From Hemibagrus wyckioides (lineage: Eukaryota > Chordata > Actinopteri > Siluriformes > Bagridae), in the NCBI RefSeq assembly GCF_019097595.1, contig NC_080710.1, positions 13,600,280 to 13,664,279 on the forward strand: 64,000 bases of DNA, written 5' to 3'. Numbering within the stretch: the first letter of the stretch is position 1; every line of letters starts with the position of its first letter. Below are positions 16,264 through 35,785 of the stretch, one piece after another. The position numbers and the translations under genes were made by a program. A model generated the notes under the pieces. That model made no database searches. It saw nothing but the letters and a program-made list of their open reading frames with translations, and was not told where the DNA came from.

Positions 16264-18448
16264 TTAACAGGGTAGGTCTTCAGGGTCAACTTCTGCCATG
16301 TATTCATCCAGCTGGGCATCCAATTGACTCTTGGTCATGGACATGTATTCATCTAGCTGTGCATCCAGCTCCTCTCGAGTGGGAAGAGGGCGGAAATCTG
16401 GTCTTCTTCCAGCCGAGCCACGGCCTACAAAAAGCATGCCTCTACCTGCTGAGATAAACTGTAAGAAGTCTGTATACAGAATCATAAGAAAACTTACTTA
16501 TGCTGAAAAGTTTGTTTAGAATTATTTGAAAGATACAGTATAAGCCAGCTGAATGCTGGCCAATGAGTGGCAAAGTTTTCTATGTTTAGTTCCCTAAACC
16601 AGAAAAAAAAAGTTAGGCCTTTCTCAAGTCACTGAAAGCTAAACTGAAACATATAGAACATGATTACATTTCCACGGAAATTAACCCTGTATACAGTATG
16701 AATAAAAAAGCTGATTTAATGCCAATATCCATCTGAATGAATAGTGAATGCAGTGCTTAAATCTAGTAGTTTGTAATGTTTTTAGATCTTTTACCTTTGC
16801 CTCTGATAGCTCCTCTTAGTCCTCTACTTCGTGCCAGTCCTTCTCTGTTTATATAAGGTCCATGCTGTTGTTGAATCAGGCTCCCATTTGTAACTAGAAT
16901 TTTATACAGGATCAATGCAGTGCAAGAGAGGCCAAAGACCTGTATAGTTAAAAGCTTAAGGATTTTTATTTTATTACAAGGCATTGTCTAAACCTACAAA
17001 AACAACAGGCCATAAATAACTAAATAAATTTAGCTGTTCCTTAAGGTCAAAAATAAATGAGAAATTTTCTCAGTTTTTAATATACATTATTTCATTCATT
17101 CATACATTTAATAATCCATGCTGCTAGGTGGTGGATAAATGCTGATTTGTATCAATTAATTCGTCTTTGAATCAATGTTAGAGAAAGTGGTAAGTAAAGT
17201 AAAATACTTTTCACACAGTGGCACAGCGACTTTAAAGTTTATACTGTAAGTAACATGATGAAGTATTGAAGGAATAAATCGGTTAGCCACCAAACGTTAT
17301 ACTTATATTAGATGGTACGCTGTGCAGCTGGCTAATGAAACTTCCAGACTGGCCCCCAGTTTACAGGCTTTGATATCTACAATAACAATTTTTCTGTCTG
17401 AAGGTTTGGCTCATGCTTACAACCAAATCACAACAGTGGTGTTTATTTGAGAAAACCTTCTCCTGCTATAGCTTAAAGTCATCAGACACACCAACATGAT
17501 TTAAGTAAACATTAGAGGGTATTAGGGTAAAGATATTAAAAACAATACTTGTGTACAAAAATAAATGTGCATGTGTGACCGTTTATTGCCACTCACATCT
17601 ATGTGACAAAGCTCCCCTCAGTAGTAAGCCTCTTCCTCTTGGTCTTCCCCATGACCTGGGCATCTCACGCAGGCCACCTCTCATCATAGGCCTCCCAAGC
17701 CTTGCTTTGACATTGCCCTTAAACTGATGCTGCTTCACACTCTGGTAGATTAAGAATTAAAAGATACATTATTAGCTGAGCAGGAGCATGAGAATGATGA
17801 TTCTAAATATAGTGTACAACATGTGAAACTATGTAAAGACCACTAAAATGAGAATATAGCATGCAACAAATATAATCACTGCAGGCTGAATGTTGTAAAG
17901 CTTTATTTTTCTAGTTTTATGCTTTTATTTCTTCAGTGTGACCCATCCAGCCCAACTGCTTTCTAAATTGATTTCTGGATCCCCAAGAGACTCAAGCAAA
18001 CTCATTTGAACCACATCAGTGTTTTACTTCATTTTACTTTTCTTCTATTTGCTTTTCATTGTTCTAAATGAGGTGAGGTTTACTAATTTGTTCTGAAGGG
18101 CAGCCAGAACTGAAGGACGGTTGGCCATTTGCTGAGCCAGGCGCTGGTTCTTCACTGAAGCTGTCAGCTGCTGGGGAATGGTGTCCTTGATGTCAGTCAA
18201 AGGCACCTGCTGACTCTGCAACATCATGGTGAAGCTACAGGAGATCAAGACAGATAGAAAAGAGATTAACACTAAAAAAAAAAACCCAGACGCCTGTTTT
18301 GGCTTTTCCTCCATTTCACCAGAAATTAATTTGCCTAAAAGTGCTCTATAAGTTTTGCCTCAGCAAACAGTTGTTTCTATTCTCACCGCTCATCTAATGA
18401 TATGGAAGTGGTGCTTTTCAGCAAGATCTGGGAGCATGGTGAACTCAT
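16264..18448 (-). CDS. chtop: CHTOP-like protein (chromatin target of PRMT1), RG-poor, 213 aa
   Basis: Five coding exons on the minus strand: 18448-18387, 18234-18084, 17741-17597, 16893-16795 and 16448-16264; every junction has GT-AG and matching phase. CHTOP is a nuclear mRNA-export (TREX) and chromatin factor methylated by PRMT1. The start reads [20 protein letters not shown], aligning with the CHTOP N-terminus. [18 protein letters not shown] is the conserved central block, [10 protein letters not shown] follows, and the C-terminus has two LDAQLDEYM repeats equivalent to the LDxxLDxYM repeats of CHTOP. The protein is shorter than human CHTOP (248 aa), and the Arg-Gly-rich middle is reduced to scattered RG pairs. 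It could be a diverged paralogue rather than the main chtop. An upstream splice acceptor at 18460 gives 11 nt of 5' UTR before the ATG. Confidence 0.88.
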
Positions 18449-18834
18449 CTTTAACAACTCTGTAAAGGGCAAAAAAAGGTTATGCAGATATCATAAACTG
18501 AGAATCTGAACTGTACTGTTATATTTATTGTATATTGCCATATTGGTAAACTGATAAAACGTCAGGCAGCATGAGTTTGACAGATTAATAGCCATGTGAA
18601 GGGAAAAAACAACAAGAGAATGGCACAATATTAAACGCATTGAGCTAAAAATAAGCAAGCAAACAATCTACTGATCGAAAATGAACATATTTGTTAACAC
18701 TACTGAAGTTTGTTTCTCAGTAAAAGTAGTCGTAGTCAATAAATCTCACCTTAATTTCACCAAAATTAGCTAACTGCAATTCTGTCCAGAGTTAGTTAGC
18801 TAGCTAACTTCATGCTGTAAAAATGTCTTCTTAC

Positions 18835-19060
18835 CATATACTGGATGTTAACGTTGGGTTACAGAAAATATACATATATTAGTTATCAAATCTAGCTGCA
18901 GAAACGTTAATAATTTTAGTAAACGACTTTGAGATGTTAACAAGGACAGAGTTAAGCTGGTGCAGGAGATTAATGTCGCCCGCTTCAAACATGCCCCAGC
19001 TCTCTGCACTCTGCTCCTGGGTTTCTGACCCAAAATTCCCATTAATTCCCAGCTAACTTC
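18835..19060 (-). promoter_or_regulatory. 5' noncoding exon / promoter region of the chtop-like gene
   Basis: On the minus strand a donor (ATATG|gtaagaag) at 18834 would splice to the acceptor at 18460 just before the chtop-like ATG. The region up to about 19060 is less AT-rich than its surroundings and is the likely first exon. The transcription start is not identifiable. Confidence 0.45.
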
Positions 19061-21369
19061 CCGCTGTAAGCGTTAAAAAAAAAACCAAGCACAAAACGAG
19101 TATGCATACTTTCCGAATATTTTTTAGTGAACTCACTTACAAACTTTGCAAGTGTGTCGCAGGCTTTGTGAATCCCTGGCTGGGTACTACAATCCTAAGA
19201 AGTGGGCGGGGTGGTGGGGTGGAGGTGTTATGTGGGGAGGTTGGAGAAGGTGTATATAGTACTATCAGGATGCGCTATATTTTGTATGATTATGGTTTTA
19301 TTTTTTCATTTCAGACCAATTTCATGTCGCCCTCTAGTGTTTCCTCTGTGTCTCATGGGTAAAAACTTAAATGAATTGGCCTATACTCTTGGAGTGTTAT
19401 TTTATCCTTGCCAAATAAATGTCATGATCTCACAGGTTTGGTACTTTTGATTAGTTCTAGTGAGATCACAGGATAGCATTACAAACAGACTGTATTTAAT
19501 TCAACAATATATCTGTGACAAGAAGAAGCTTTTTTTAAACTTCACTTTCAAATTCTGCAAAAAGACTCCGAAAAGATCAAAAAACATGCCTGCAAACTAC
19601 GCTAAACATATTAGTCATTTACTATATAGACAATATCAATATAAATCTTCATATAGATTTAATATATGTGTATAATGTGATCTTATGATAAGTATCCAAA
19701 TTTTATTCATTTATTATCAAATAAATGACAAACCAAAATGCAAATTGTATAGATGTCATAGCAAAGGTCAGAAACATTTTTTCACCAATCTGGGTTGTCC
19801 ATGAAGGGTCCACTGTAGGCTACTGTGTATTTTGCTGCACATGGGCTGTCCACAATTGGAAATTGCCATGGAGCCAATGTCATACTGGTGCACAAGTACC
19901 CATTAACCCATTAAGAGCAGCCCAAATTTTGCCCCATAAGTTTTCCCATATTGCCCCAAACCCTGACTAGACCAGAATATTCTTACCATTAGGGGAATTC
20001 CTGAGATTGAATGAATGAATGAATGAATGAATGAATGAATGAATGAATGAATAAATAAATAAATAAATAAAGCAAGCTTTGGTGAATTAATTGTGTATCT
20101 ATAAGAGAACCTTGTGAATGGTTTCCAAATTCTTCCATCTAGCTAATTACCATACACTATACTTCAATAGATAGGGCTCCTGCATATTTCATTTAAAATT
20201 TAGTTTAAATCACCTAATCTATTAAATTCATCAGTGTAGAAAACTAAAGCAAGAATCATGCTAATACATAATCTCTGGTGGCCTTCTCACACTAAACAAT
20301 GCACTGTCAAACTTGAGGCTAAGCACCCCTAAATCTACCTCAGTAAAAAGTTTCAGTATGCTACACCAAGCAAAGTAATTAAATTAGATGGCTACTTTAG
20401 GTCCCTGGGCAGGAAGCTAAGCAAGGCCCCCTCCTATCTAACCAAACATAAACTAATGCATGGATCCCTGATTGCCCTCTTATTCAACATAATATATGGA
20501 AAATAAAATGTATATTTTACTAAATCACACTTTCATTCTTAGTATTTGAGGAGCCGTTAGGGTAAATGAATATACCAGTCACATTTCTGAATTTAATTCA
20601 AATTTTGTGACTTTTTACATTTGTTGTTCTGTGTATGGTGCTGCGTGTGACATTGTTATATCTAATCATTCACTTCATATTTATGATGAGGGTCCCCTAG
20701 GGGCCAGGGTTTCCATACATGAAGAATTTGATATGATCCCTATTATTTTATTATGGAGTTAGATGCATGACTTTAGACATTTTACATTTTTATTTAAAAG
20801 TCTGAATTTGAATAATATTATTATTTTACATTTGTATCAAACAATCTGAAACTGAATTTTGAATAAGAGCTGGTGAAGTGTATAATGTCAGTTGTGCCTC
20901 AGGCTAAAAATGTCTACTACCAGACAAAAAAAAAAAAACATGGTTAATGCTACTAAACAGAAAGAGCTGGATATTTTCTCTCACAGATTATATCCAAATT
21001 ATTTAAACACGTTATAACATTCATGTTCAAAGAGTGAAGCCTTCCATTAAGTATTTACTATTGAAGCACTAAGTATGAACCTCGTACTGATAATTAAATA
21101 AAAAAAATGATTAAAAAAAAGTCAGGATTGTGAAGGTGTTGGCTGCAAACTGTTTTAAGTAGTCTACACTAGGCTTCTACTTTATGCTATCAGATCGTGG
21201 CACTACTAGACGTCTGGTTTTCTGTCAAAAGTATACTATATTATTAGGTTTTTTGCGTCAGTGATGCACTCAATCCTAATGAAATTTTGACCGAGACAGA
21301 CAGACACCAACGTCACTGTTCATTGTGATTCTGTGTAGTCTGTCTGGCTGAGAAGAGTGTAATGATTGG
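19061..21369. other. intergenic DNA between chtop-like gene and smad4
   Basis: No gene recognised. A (GAAT)n-(AAAT)n tract lies at 20009-20071. A short palindrome (gggtcccctaggggcc) lies near 20690. The rest is unremarkable AT-rich sequence. Confidence 0.5.
20009..20071. repeat. GAAT/AAAT microsatellite
   Basis: About ten GAAT units run into about five AAAT units without interruption. Confidence 0.93.
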
Positions 21370-21406
21370 CTGGATTCACTATAAGCCCCCCCCTCTCTCC
21401 CTCCCT

Positions 21407-21466
<60 letters not shown>

Positions 21467-21595
21467 GAGCGGCAGGATGTGCGAATGAGGGCGCGAGACA
21501 GATAAACAGAGACACGCAGAACTTCAGCAAAGGGACAGAGGAGGAGACAGCAAAATTATTTAGGAGCATTTATATACACGTGACACCTCGAATCT
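21370..21595 (+). promoter_or_regulatory. smad4 promoter and 5' noncoding exon
   Basis: A CT tract (21413-21465), then a less AT-rich stretch ending in a consensus donor (GAATCT|gtaagc) at 21596. The next acceptor on this strand (ctaactag) is at 22161, eight bases before the smad4 ATG, so this is the probable leader exon. A CACGTG E-box lies at 21578. The exact start site is not visible. Confidence 0.5.
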
Positions 21596-22157
21596 GTAAG
21601 CGCACTTTTATTTCACTTAATCGTATACTCGCACTGTCTTTGGTTCGTTCACTACGTTTCTGTATAATGATGAATCGATGAGAAATTAAGCTGAAATGTT
21701 TCTCTAAATTGATAACTGGTGGAATAATGTCTGACTTGTATTTGGACAAAGACCATTACATAGGCTTGCATGTTTGATTCAAGTTTGCTGACTTGCATTT
21801 TGCTGGGAGTTGATAATAAGGTTTACCTTTATTCACAACTATGGCATGTGGGAAAAAGTTGATCAGACGCAAGAAGTTGATCACAAGGCTTGTACATATG
21901 AGCTAGTATTGTTTAGTAAGTAAGACATACTAAGCATAAGCTTCATACTGCTAAACCGTGACAGTGTTTATTTACTTTTAAATAAATCTTCATCATCTGC
22001 CTCTGAAAGAGGACCTGTCAGGATACCTGAAGTTAGCTCAGATATGCTCAGCTTTGTTTGGGGTATACAGGCAGGTTGTTGTTTTTTTATTTGAAAGCCT
22101 CATAAAGTATTGAGTTGCAATTTTTAATTCGTTCCATCTCTCTTCCTCTATCCCTAA

Positions 22158-28617
<6,460 letters not shown>

Positions 28618-28880
28618 CCTGGTAACAGAGCTTAATCAAACACAGCATCTCACAAGAATCCACAACAGGGAACGATGGAGGAGAGATGGAGAGATGATGA
28701 TATGCTCCATAGCTTCTCCCGCATACACAGCATGCCCACGTGAACAGACAGTGACTCATGGAAGGAGGCAGACACTTATGCAAGCTTTCCATTGCCATGG
28801 CCAGCAGACTGAGTGGACCTTAGTCCTGACCAGTGTATAGTCCAATCATAAGACTGTTGACTCACATGGAAATAAAGACC
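28618..28880 (+). other. smad4 3' UTR with poly(A) signal
   Basis: Sequence after the smad4 stop; the first AATAAA is near 28870 (ggaaataaagacc). A further AATAAA lies near 29922. The true 3' end could be either. Confidence 0.5.
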
Positions 28881-30278
28881 AGGGAAAGATGTTCTTAAGG
28901 CACAGGTGAACAGGAGGCCCTGGAATTGGTGAAGCGTTGAGTAGCGCTTGCATCGAGAGAAATCTGTGGGTCATCCTAACAAAAAACAATGAGTCATGGT
29001 ATTCTTGGCCCAGGATATGATTTGAAATGCTGAGTTATTCTGTCAGAGCAGTGGTACCACAAACACCAAACTCGGCTAAATATAGGTAATGGACAGACAA
29101 TCATTTTTTACTTTTGTTACAATGTGTTTTTGTAACCATGGGATAGTATTTTAGCAAAGCGTTTTCTTTTACAACCAAACCAAAGCAACAAATACTAATT
29201 AATACGAGCAAAGTATTTCACTGTTTTTAATGCCAAAATGGATTTATAGCATTTTATATGCTGCAAAACCAAAATGGCAGCTTCTTTATAGTGCATAGAA
29301 AATGACAACTCTGAGTAAACAAATCAAAGAATTTCCTCATGTTTAATACATATGTCTTGCTCTTTAGGTATTAGATCTTTTATTACTTTTTGGATTATTT
29401 TGCACCTAATTTCATGCTCATCCCCCTTCTCATTATGAAGTCTCTCTTTTAGATATTTTAGGTGTTTCTTTCTGTTCCACCCCACCTCCAATTTTCTGTG
29501 CCTTATTACCCATGAGTATATGCTGTACCTTTGTTATATAAATCTATGCAAAAATATATTTTTTAGTTTATTACTGATTCCATTTGTTCTCACACACAGA
29601 CTGACCTATTCAGTGACTTGACTTTTAGAAGTTTCAGGCAGTTTGAAGCAGTAGAAAGTAGTTCATTTTTTGCCATTTTTTTTACATGCTTTGATTTTCT
29701 TTCTTTCTTGTGTCTCCCACAAGCATTATATGTTCCCTGATGAACATTCTTTACTGTCTTAAACATTTAGGAGCCTTGTAGTTGTTCTTGGTATTACTTT
29801 AAACCAGCTTCATAGAATTAATGTAATAAGCAAAGTTTGTGTCTGATTACTACAACATTCAAATACATAGTAGTAATGATAGCAATATGGCATTATTTTC
29901 AACAGGTTTCCTAAACTAAGAAAAATAAAAGTAATTTATAGATTAAGTTCTTTAAGTGGCTGCACACACATTAGCCATAGTGACAAGTGGAATGATAAAC
30001 TAAGAACCAAAGGCCCCACACAAGCTTTACTCCAAAGGTATGACAAGTCATATAATAGTGTATGCTGTTAACTTTTATAAGGTAAACCTCACAAGGTTTC
30101 CATTCATCTTTGTAAACATTATTAAAGACATTGATTGAACCCAAAACTTTGTTTTAACCCAGTACTTTAGTATTGTACAGTTTTTAAAAAAATAATTAAA
30201 GAAAGCAAGCTATGCTAGTCTGCAATGAGAGTAAATAAATTACAAAACACAGCTTTAGACACAGCCCAGTGTTTGAGT
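28881..30278. other. smad4 downstream DNA, no gene
   Basis: T-rich stretches that may be the tail of a long smad4 3' UTR. Nothing else was recognised. Confidence 0.45.
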
Positions 30279-31986
30279 AAACTCCTGGGATATTGATCTG
30301 GTCAGTTAAGTAGCAGAGGGGGTTGTTAATCAGTTTCAGCTGCATTGGTGTTAATGAAATTAACAACAGGTACACTAGATGGACAACAATGTGATGACCC
30401 CCAAAACAGGAATGGTTTTACAGGTGGAGGCTACTGACATTTTTTCCCTACTCATCTTTTCTGACTATTTTTCACTAGTTTTGTATTTGGCTAGGGACAG
30501 TGTCACTACTGGTAGCATGTGGTGATACCTAGACCCTACAGAGGTTGCACAGGCAGTCCAACTCCTCCAGGATGGCACATCAATAAAGTTTTCAGTGTCT
30601 CCCAGCACAGTCTCAAGAGCATGGAGGAAATTTTAAGAGACAGGCATTTACTCTAGGAGAGCTGGACAGGGCCGTAGAAGGTCCTTAACCCATCAGCAGG
30701 ACTGGTATTTGCTCCTTTGTGCAAGGAGGAACAGGATGAGCACCGCCAGAGCCCTACAAAATTACCTTCAGCAGGCAACTGGTGTGAATGTCTCTGACCA
30801 AGCAATCAGAAACAGACTTCATGAGGGTGGACTGAGGGCCCAACGTCCTCTAGTGGGCCCTGTGCTCACTGCCCGGCACCGTGGAGCTTGATTCAAGATT
30901 CCAGATTCAAGAAGCTTTTATTGTCATTTCAACCACATACAGCTGGCGCAGTACATAGTGAAATTAAACAACGTTTCTCCAGGACCTGGTGCTACATAAA
31001 CATACAACAACAAGTTCAATACAAAACAACAAACAACACCACAGAGCTAGGACAGAAGTTTGTCTTAGCCACGTAAAGTGCACAGTGTGCAGCTAGGTGC
31101 AAACAGAGCATAGACAAGACAGTGCAAAAAAGACAATGATTGGCATTTGCTATTGAAGACCGGAATTGGCAGGTCCGTCACTGGTGGCCTGTGCTTTTCA
31201 CAGATGAGAGCAGGTCCACCCTGACCACATGTGACAGACGTGTAAGAGTCTGGAGAAGCCGTGGAGAACGTTATGCTGCCTGTAACATCGTTCAGCTTGA
31301 CTGGTTTACTGCTGGGTCAGTGATGGTCTGGGGAGGCATATCCATGGAGGGACACACAGACCTCTACAGTTTATACAATGGCACCCTGACTGCCATTAGG
31401 TATCAGGATGAAATCCTTGGACCTATTGTTAGACATGGGTTCCTCCTGGTGCATGGCAATGCCTGGTATGCAGGCAGTTCCTGGAGGGTGATGGAATTAA
31501 TATCATTGAATGGCCCCCACGCTCACCTGACCTAAATCCAACACCTCCGGGACATTATGTTTCGGTCCATCCGACACCACCAGGTTGCACCTCAGACTGT
31601 CCAGGAGCTCAGTGATGCCCTGGTCCAGATCTGGGAGGAAATACCCCAGGACACCATCCGTCATCTCATTAGGAGCATGCCCGACATTGTCAGGCATGCA
31701 TACAAGCTCATGGGGGGCATACAAACTACTGAGTATCATTTTGAGTTGCTGCAATGAAATTTCAGAAAAATGGACTAGCCTGCTGCATCATTTTTTCACT
31801 TTGATTTTCGGGGTGTCTTTGAATTCAGCCCTCTGTAGATTGATAATTTCCATCAAACGATGTGGCATCCCATCATTCCTAACACAGTATGCAGTCCATA
31901 TCAGTATAGATATCCAGCATGAAATTTTTCCCCAATGAGATCTGATGTGTTTTCATAATGTTCCTTTAATTTTTTTGAGCAGTATA
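30279..31986 (+). mobile_element. inactive Tc1/mariner transposon with a nested insertion
   Basis: A Tc1-superfamily copy on the plus strand. The transposase N-terminal helix-turn-helix region is recognisable ([40 protein letters not shown]), then FTDES (first catalytic Asp) and SVMVWGGIS. It is broken in several ways: a 243-bp element is inserted after LTARHRGA; a small deletion removes the second-Asp segment, so the HDNA-type motif reads HGNA; and frameshifts follow. The 3' end (ttcctttaatttttttgagcagtata) is preserved; the matching 5' terminal repeat is missing. Not capable of movement. Confidence 0.88.
30894..31136. mobile_element. nested retroelement-like insertion, TSD TGATT
   Basis: A 243-bp insertion inside the Tc1 coding region, flanked by TGATT on both sides (30889-30893 and 31137-31141). 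Removing it restores the continuity of the transposon sequence. It contains gcttttattgtcatttcaac, shared with the copy at 45741-45870. Noncoding. Confidence 0.8.
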
Positions 31987-32407
31987 TTATATTAATCTTA
32001 TACATTTATCACTATAGCTGTTTCTTATACACTGTCAATTTAATTCTGTAAGTGTTTAATGAAAGCTTTTATTGTCATAGGTATATACAAAAGTTGTACA
32101 TTTTCTAGTATCTTTTCATCAAAAGTTGTTATAAAAGCAGTGCCAGATCAGAGTTAGCCTTGGTGCAGTAGTGCCCATGAATTGGAGAGGCATATACGCA
32201 CATTGCTCAAAAGACTTGACTTATTATTATTGAGTATGATTAGTAGCTTCAACAGTTGAGTCAGGCTGACTTAGCTTGCTTACTGGTGCTTGTCCCACAC
32301 ATTCTGGAGTACGATTATCTGTTCTTTCTTTGTATACTGGATGTTAAGGCATTTCTAGAGCAATTCAGTGATATTTACATGTTTATTGAATATGTTATTG
32401 AAATATA

Positions 32408-32958
32408 TACACTACCAGTCAAAAGTTTGGACACACCTTCTAATTCCATGGTCTTTCCTGTTGTTTATTTCTTTCTACACTGTAAAACAATGCTGAAGCC
32501 GGCCGAAATACACAATAATCTCGTTTGAACAGTTGATATTGAGATATGTCTGCTACTGATGCTCTGTAAAGCCTTCATAACGGCTCTAATATGAGGTGCT
32601 GTTAATTGGTGATTTCTGAGGCTGGTAACTCTAAATGAACTTCTCCTCTGCAGCAGAGGTAAATTTTGGTCTTGCTTTACTGGGATGGTCTTCATGTGAG
32701 CCAGTTTCATCATGGTGCTTGATGGGTTTTGCAAATGCACTTGACAATACTGTTCTTGCAAGAACTATTCCAGAACACCTGACCTTCGTGTCTTAAAATA
32801 ACAACTGACTGTTTTTTGTTGTCATTACATATGGATTACTTAAGTCCATGTGTGTTATTTCATAGTTTTGAAATCTCCAGTATTGTTCTAGAATGTAGAA
32901 ACTAAATCCCTAAACAAAAAACATGTGAAAAAAGCTGTGTCCAAACTTTTGACTGGTA

Positions 32959-32963
<5 letters not shown>
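32408..32963. mobile_element. Tc1-type MITE, 556 bp
   Basis: Near-perfect terminal inverted repeats of about 30 bp: tacactaccagtcaaaagtt on the left and aacttttgactggtagtata on the right. The insertion abuts a long TA tract, in keeping with TA target preference. No intact frame. Confidence 0.85.

Positions 32964-33011
<48 letters not shown>
32959..33011. repeat. TA microsatellite
   Basis: About 25 TA units directly adjoining the right end of the MITE; probably expanded from the TA target site. Confidence 0.9.
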
Positions 33012-33016
<5 letters not shown>

Positions 33017-33559
33017 GCCAACTACATTTATGTATAGTGTAGAGAGTGCTGTGTCTAATAACCCTGCTGAAAAATTACTGCCTTGCAGCTGTGCTGTTCC
33101 AGCCAGCAGGCTATTTTTGCCAACTTTATTTTTTTTCCAGCTTCCATATTGCTTTGACAAAATTGACAAGAAATAAAAAAAAATACATTTTCCAACTGCC
33201 TTAACGTTGTAGCATTCGGAAACTGTTTCTGCTTTCTACTAAAACTTACTGGCAAAGACTGTTTATCAACCTGACCAGCTCAGAATGTGTTTGATGTGTT
33301 TTGGCAGTTGGCAGCTGGGTGAGAGAGAAACAGAGCATCCAAGAAACTTTTTTTGCCCAGTAGTGAGTATGGTAATATAATACAAGGAACATCTAAAAAA
33401 AGGTTCTCTCCTCCTCATGACCATAGCTGATTCATCACGGTCAGTAAGTAGGTGTTCTTACTCCGCTGTAGGAAAACAGGAAACGGATGTGGGTGTTAAT
33501 TCCACACCATGTTCAGTGAAATCAGAGCTAAACCTTAATTCAATAGGATGCTGTAGGCG

Positions 33560-33880
33560 TGTTTTCCACGCTAGGTGTTGGTGGTGATGGCGGCGCAGGT
33601 GGGCGGGGCTTGATCACCGATCAGCGCAGCCGCAGCAGCAGCATCTTAAAGCTCAGCAGCATCTCCCAGCACTGCGCAGCATCACGGGCAACACCAAAAC
33701 CAACACTCCACCCTGCCCAGCTACAACGCAGCATGCATTCAAATTCCTACAAATCCTGATCATGAACGCCCGAGGTAGCGAGAATTAATTAAACGATTGT
33801 CGGCTACTGTTCTGTCGTTTGGTACTTGTTTGTTTTTTTCCCCTCTGGACCGCACACGACGCGCCCCAAAAGAACTCAAA
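33560..33880 (+). promoter_or_regulatory. syt11 promoter / 5' UTR
   Basis: A GC-richer stretch just upstream of the syt11 ATG (ggtgggcggggcttgatcac, a GC-box-like motif near 33600; cgcagccgcagcagcagcat near 33625). It contrasts with the AT-rich DNA around it and is the likely start of transcription. Confidence 0.5.
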
Positions 33881-35746
33881 ATGGCCGAGATCACCGAAAT
33901 ACGAGCAGCGTACGGTGAGTAGCCTCAAGTCTGGGATTGAATACTAAAATATCGTCTATAATAAATTCATATCTAATAAATGTGATATTTTAGTGTGCTT
34001 ATTTAATAGTTGCGTATTTTATTTATTATTATTTAATAGGCTATATGTGAGATGCAGACGGGTGTAAACATGTCTGTCTGCAGTAGGATCATGGACTGAT
34101 AATGATCTTTATTCATGTGTCCATTAAGTGATATGCCATTTATTATTGCTTTTTGTTTGTTTGTTTGTCTTGTTTTTTTTTCTTCTTAAACTAAGATCCT
34201 GACTTTTCCCTGTCTCGGCCTTCAGGGCAGTTTGCATTACAATTACAGCATTTGGCAGACGCCCATATCCACTTAGATTTAATTCATTTGTACTGATAAT
34301 TTATTAAGTGACTTATTAACATACTCAAGGGCCCACCATGTTCAGTTTTGAGTATTGGGATTTGAGTTCATCACCTTCCAATCAGTAGTCCAGCAACATC
34401 ATAACCATTGACCTACCACATATTAAAACAAGACCTAATAGGTGCTTTAGAATCTAAACCAGACGATTAAATCTAACCTAATCATAGTGTTACTATGTGA
34501 TAAGGGGTATTATTAATTAGGATGTTTGCAAATGTGCAGTTTTGTTTTAATTATATTCATGGGGTCACTAGCTGCCCAAAAGCCAGGTGATCATTAAACA
34601 CTTTGGCTATTTTGTATTCTACTGTGTTATTGGAATTCTTTTTTTTTTTCTTTCTTTCTTTTTTTTTATCACTCCCCATGTTAACTGGTTAGCATCTGAG
34701 ATGTGTCTGACTGCTTTGCCTTGCCTGGCTCAGACATTCTGATACCAGCCTGTCATTTCATGAGTAATTTTCTTGTTTAGACATGCTGGTATTTACTATA
34801 GTTTTTACTGATGTTATTGATGATGGCAGATCTTTGAATTGACGTAACATTCATTCTCTAACATTAGATCATCCATGTGGCATGATGTCACACTGCATTG
34901 GTCTTGCTATGTTTTTGCATCAGGCTAACCTGAGGCAGCTTAGAGTGGGATATCACTGTCTAAAAATTGTTCATTAAGTGATTTTTTAAGATTTTTAAGT
35001 GAATTTGAGCTAAACCTATAGAAAGGGTTTAGCTTAGAAATCACTTTAGAGTGATTCGAGTCATTTGTTTGAGTTTTTTTCCCCTTATTAAGGTTTGATT
35101 TCTGAAAGCTGTTGGCGAGATCATTTAAATAGTTAATTTTGTCTTTCCTGACAGGATTTGTACCTGAAAATGTACCAGAAAATGACTCATTATGGTTGTG
35201 TTGTGATGATACTGATGATGTAGCTACAGCCATTATTTGTGTGGGCACTTTTGTGGGACTCTGTGACGTGTAACGTAGGCTACTGTATGCAGTGCCAGCT
35301 GGTGCTGTCAGTGGGAGTAACATAATATGTCTTCCTGAGTCATGCTACTGAAGAGGAGGAGGAAAAAAAACAGTGTCTGATCACACAGTGTGGGTCAGAG
35401 ATAGATGGATGGTCTGTGGAAGATCTATGTGCCTGTCTAATACATAGTATCTACCGGATGCTGTAGGACTCAAATTATTTCCAGCTATTTGAGGACTGTG
35501 CTGCCAGCACAGTATGATAGCAGCACAGTAAATCCACTAAACCAGGATCATAACTGAAATCCCAAATGTAATTTTAGCCAATTTAGACTCTGTCATCTAA
35601 TCTGTAAAATAACAAGTCTATAGAATACAAATAAATGGTTGGCTTTCTGCTCATCATCAGACCTAACATGAACATGTTGTAAGCACTGTTATAGCCATGT
35701 GGCAATGTTTCTACACACCGTTGTTGCATGTCAAATTTCGGTAATA

Positions 35747-35785
<39 letters not shown>

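Noticed and set aside
20680..20720. gggtcccctaggggcc palindrome as a possible regulatory site
   Set aside because: Short isolated palindrome with no partner motif or nearby gene.
31503..31938. Frames on both strands within the Tc1 copy
   Set aside because: Out-of-frame or opposite-strand readings of the broken transposase and its 3' noncoding end.
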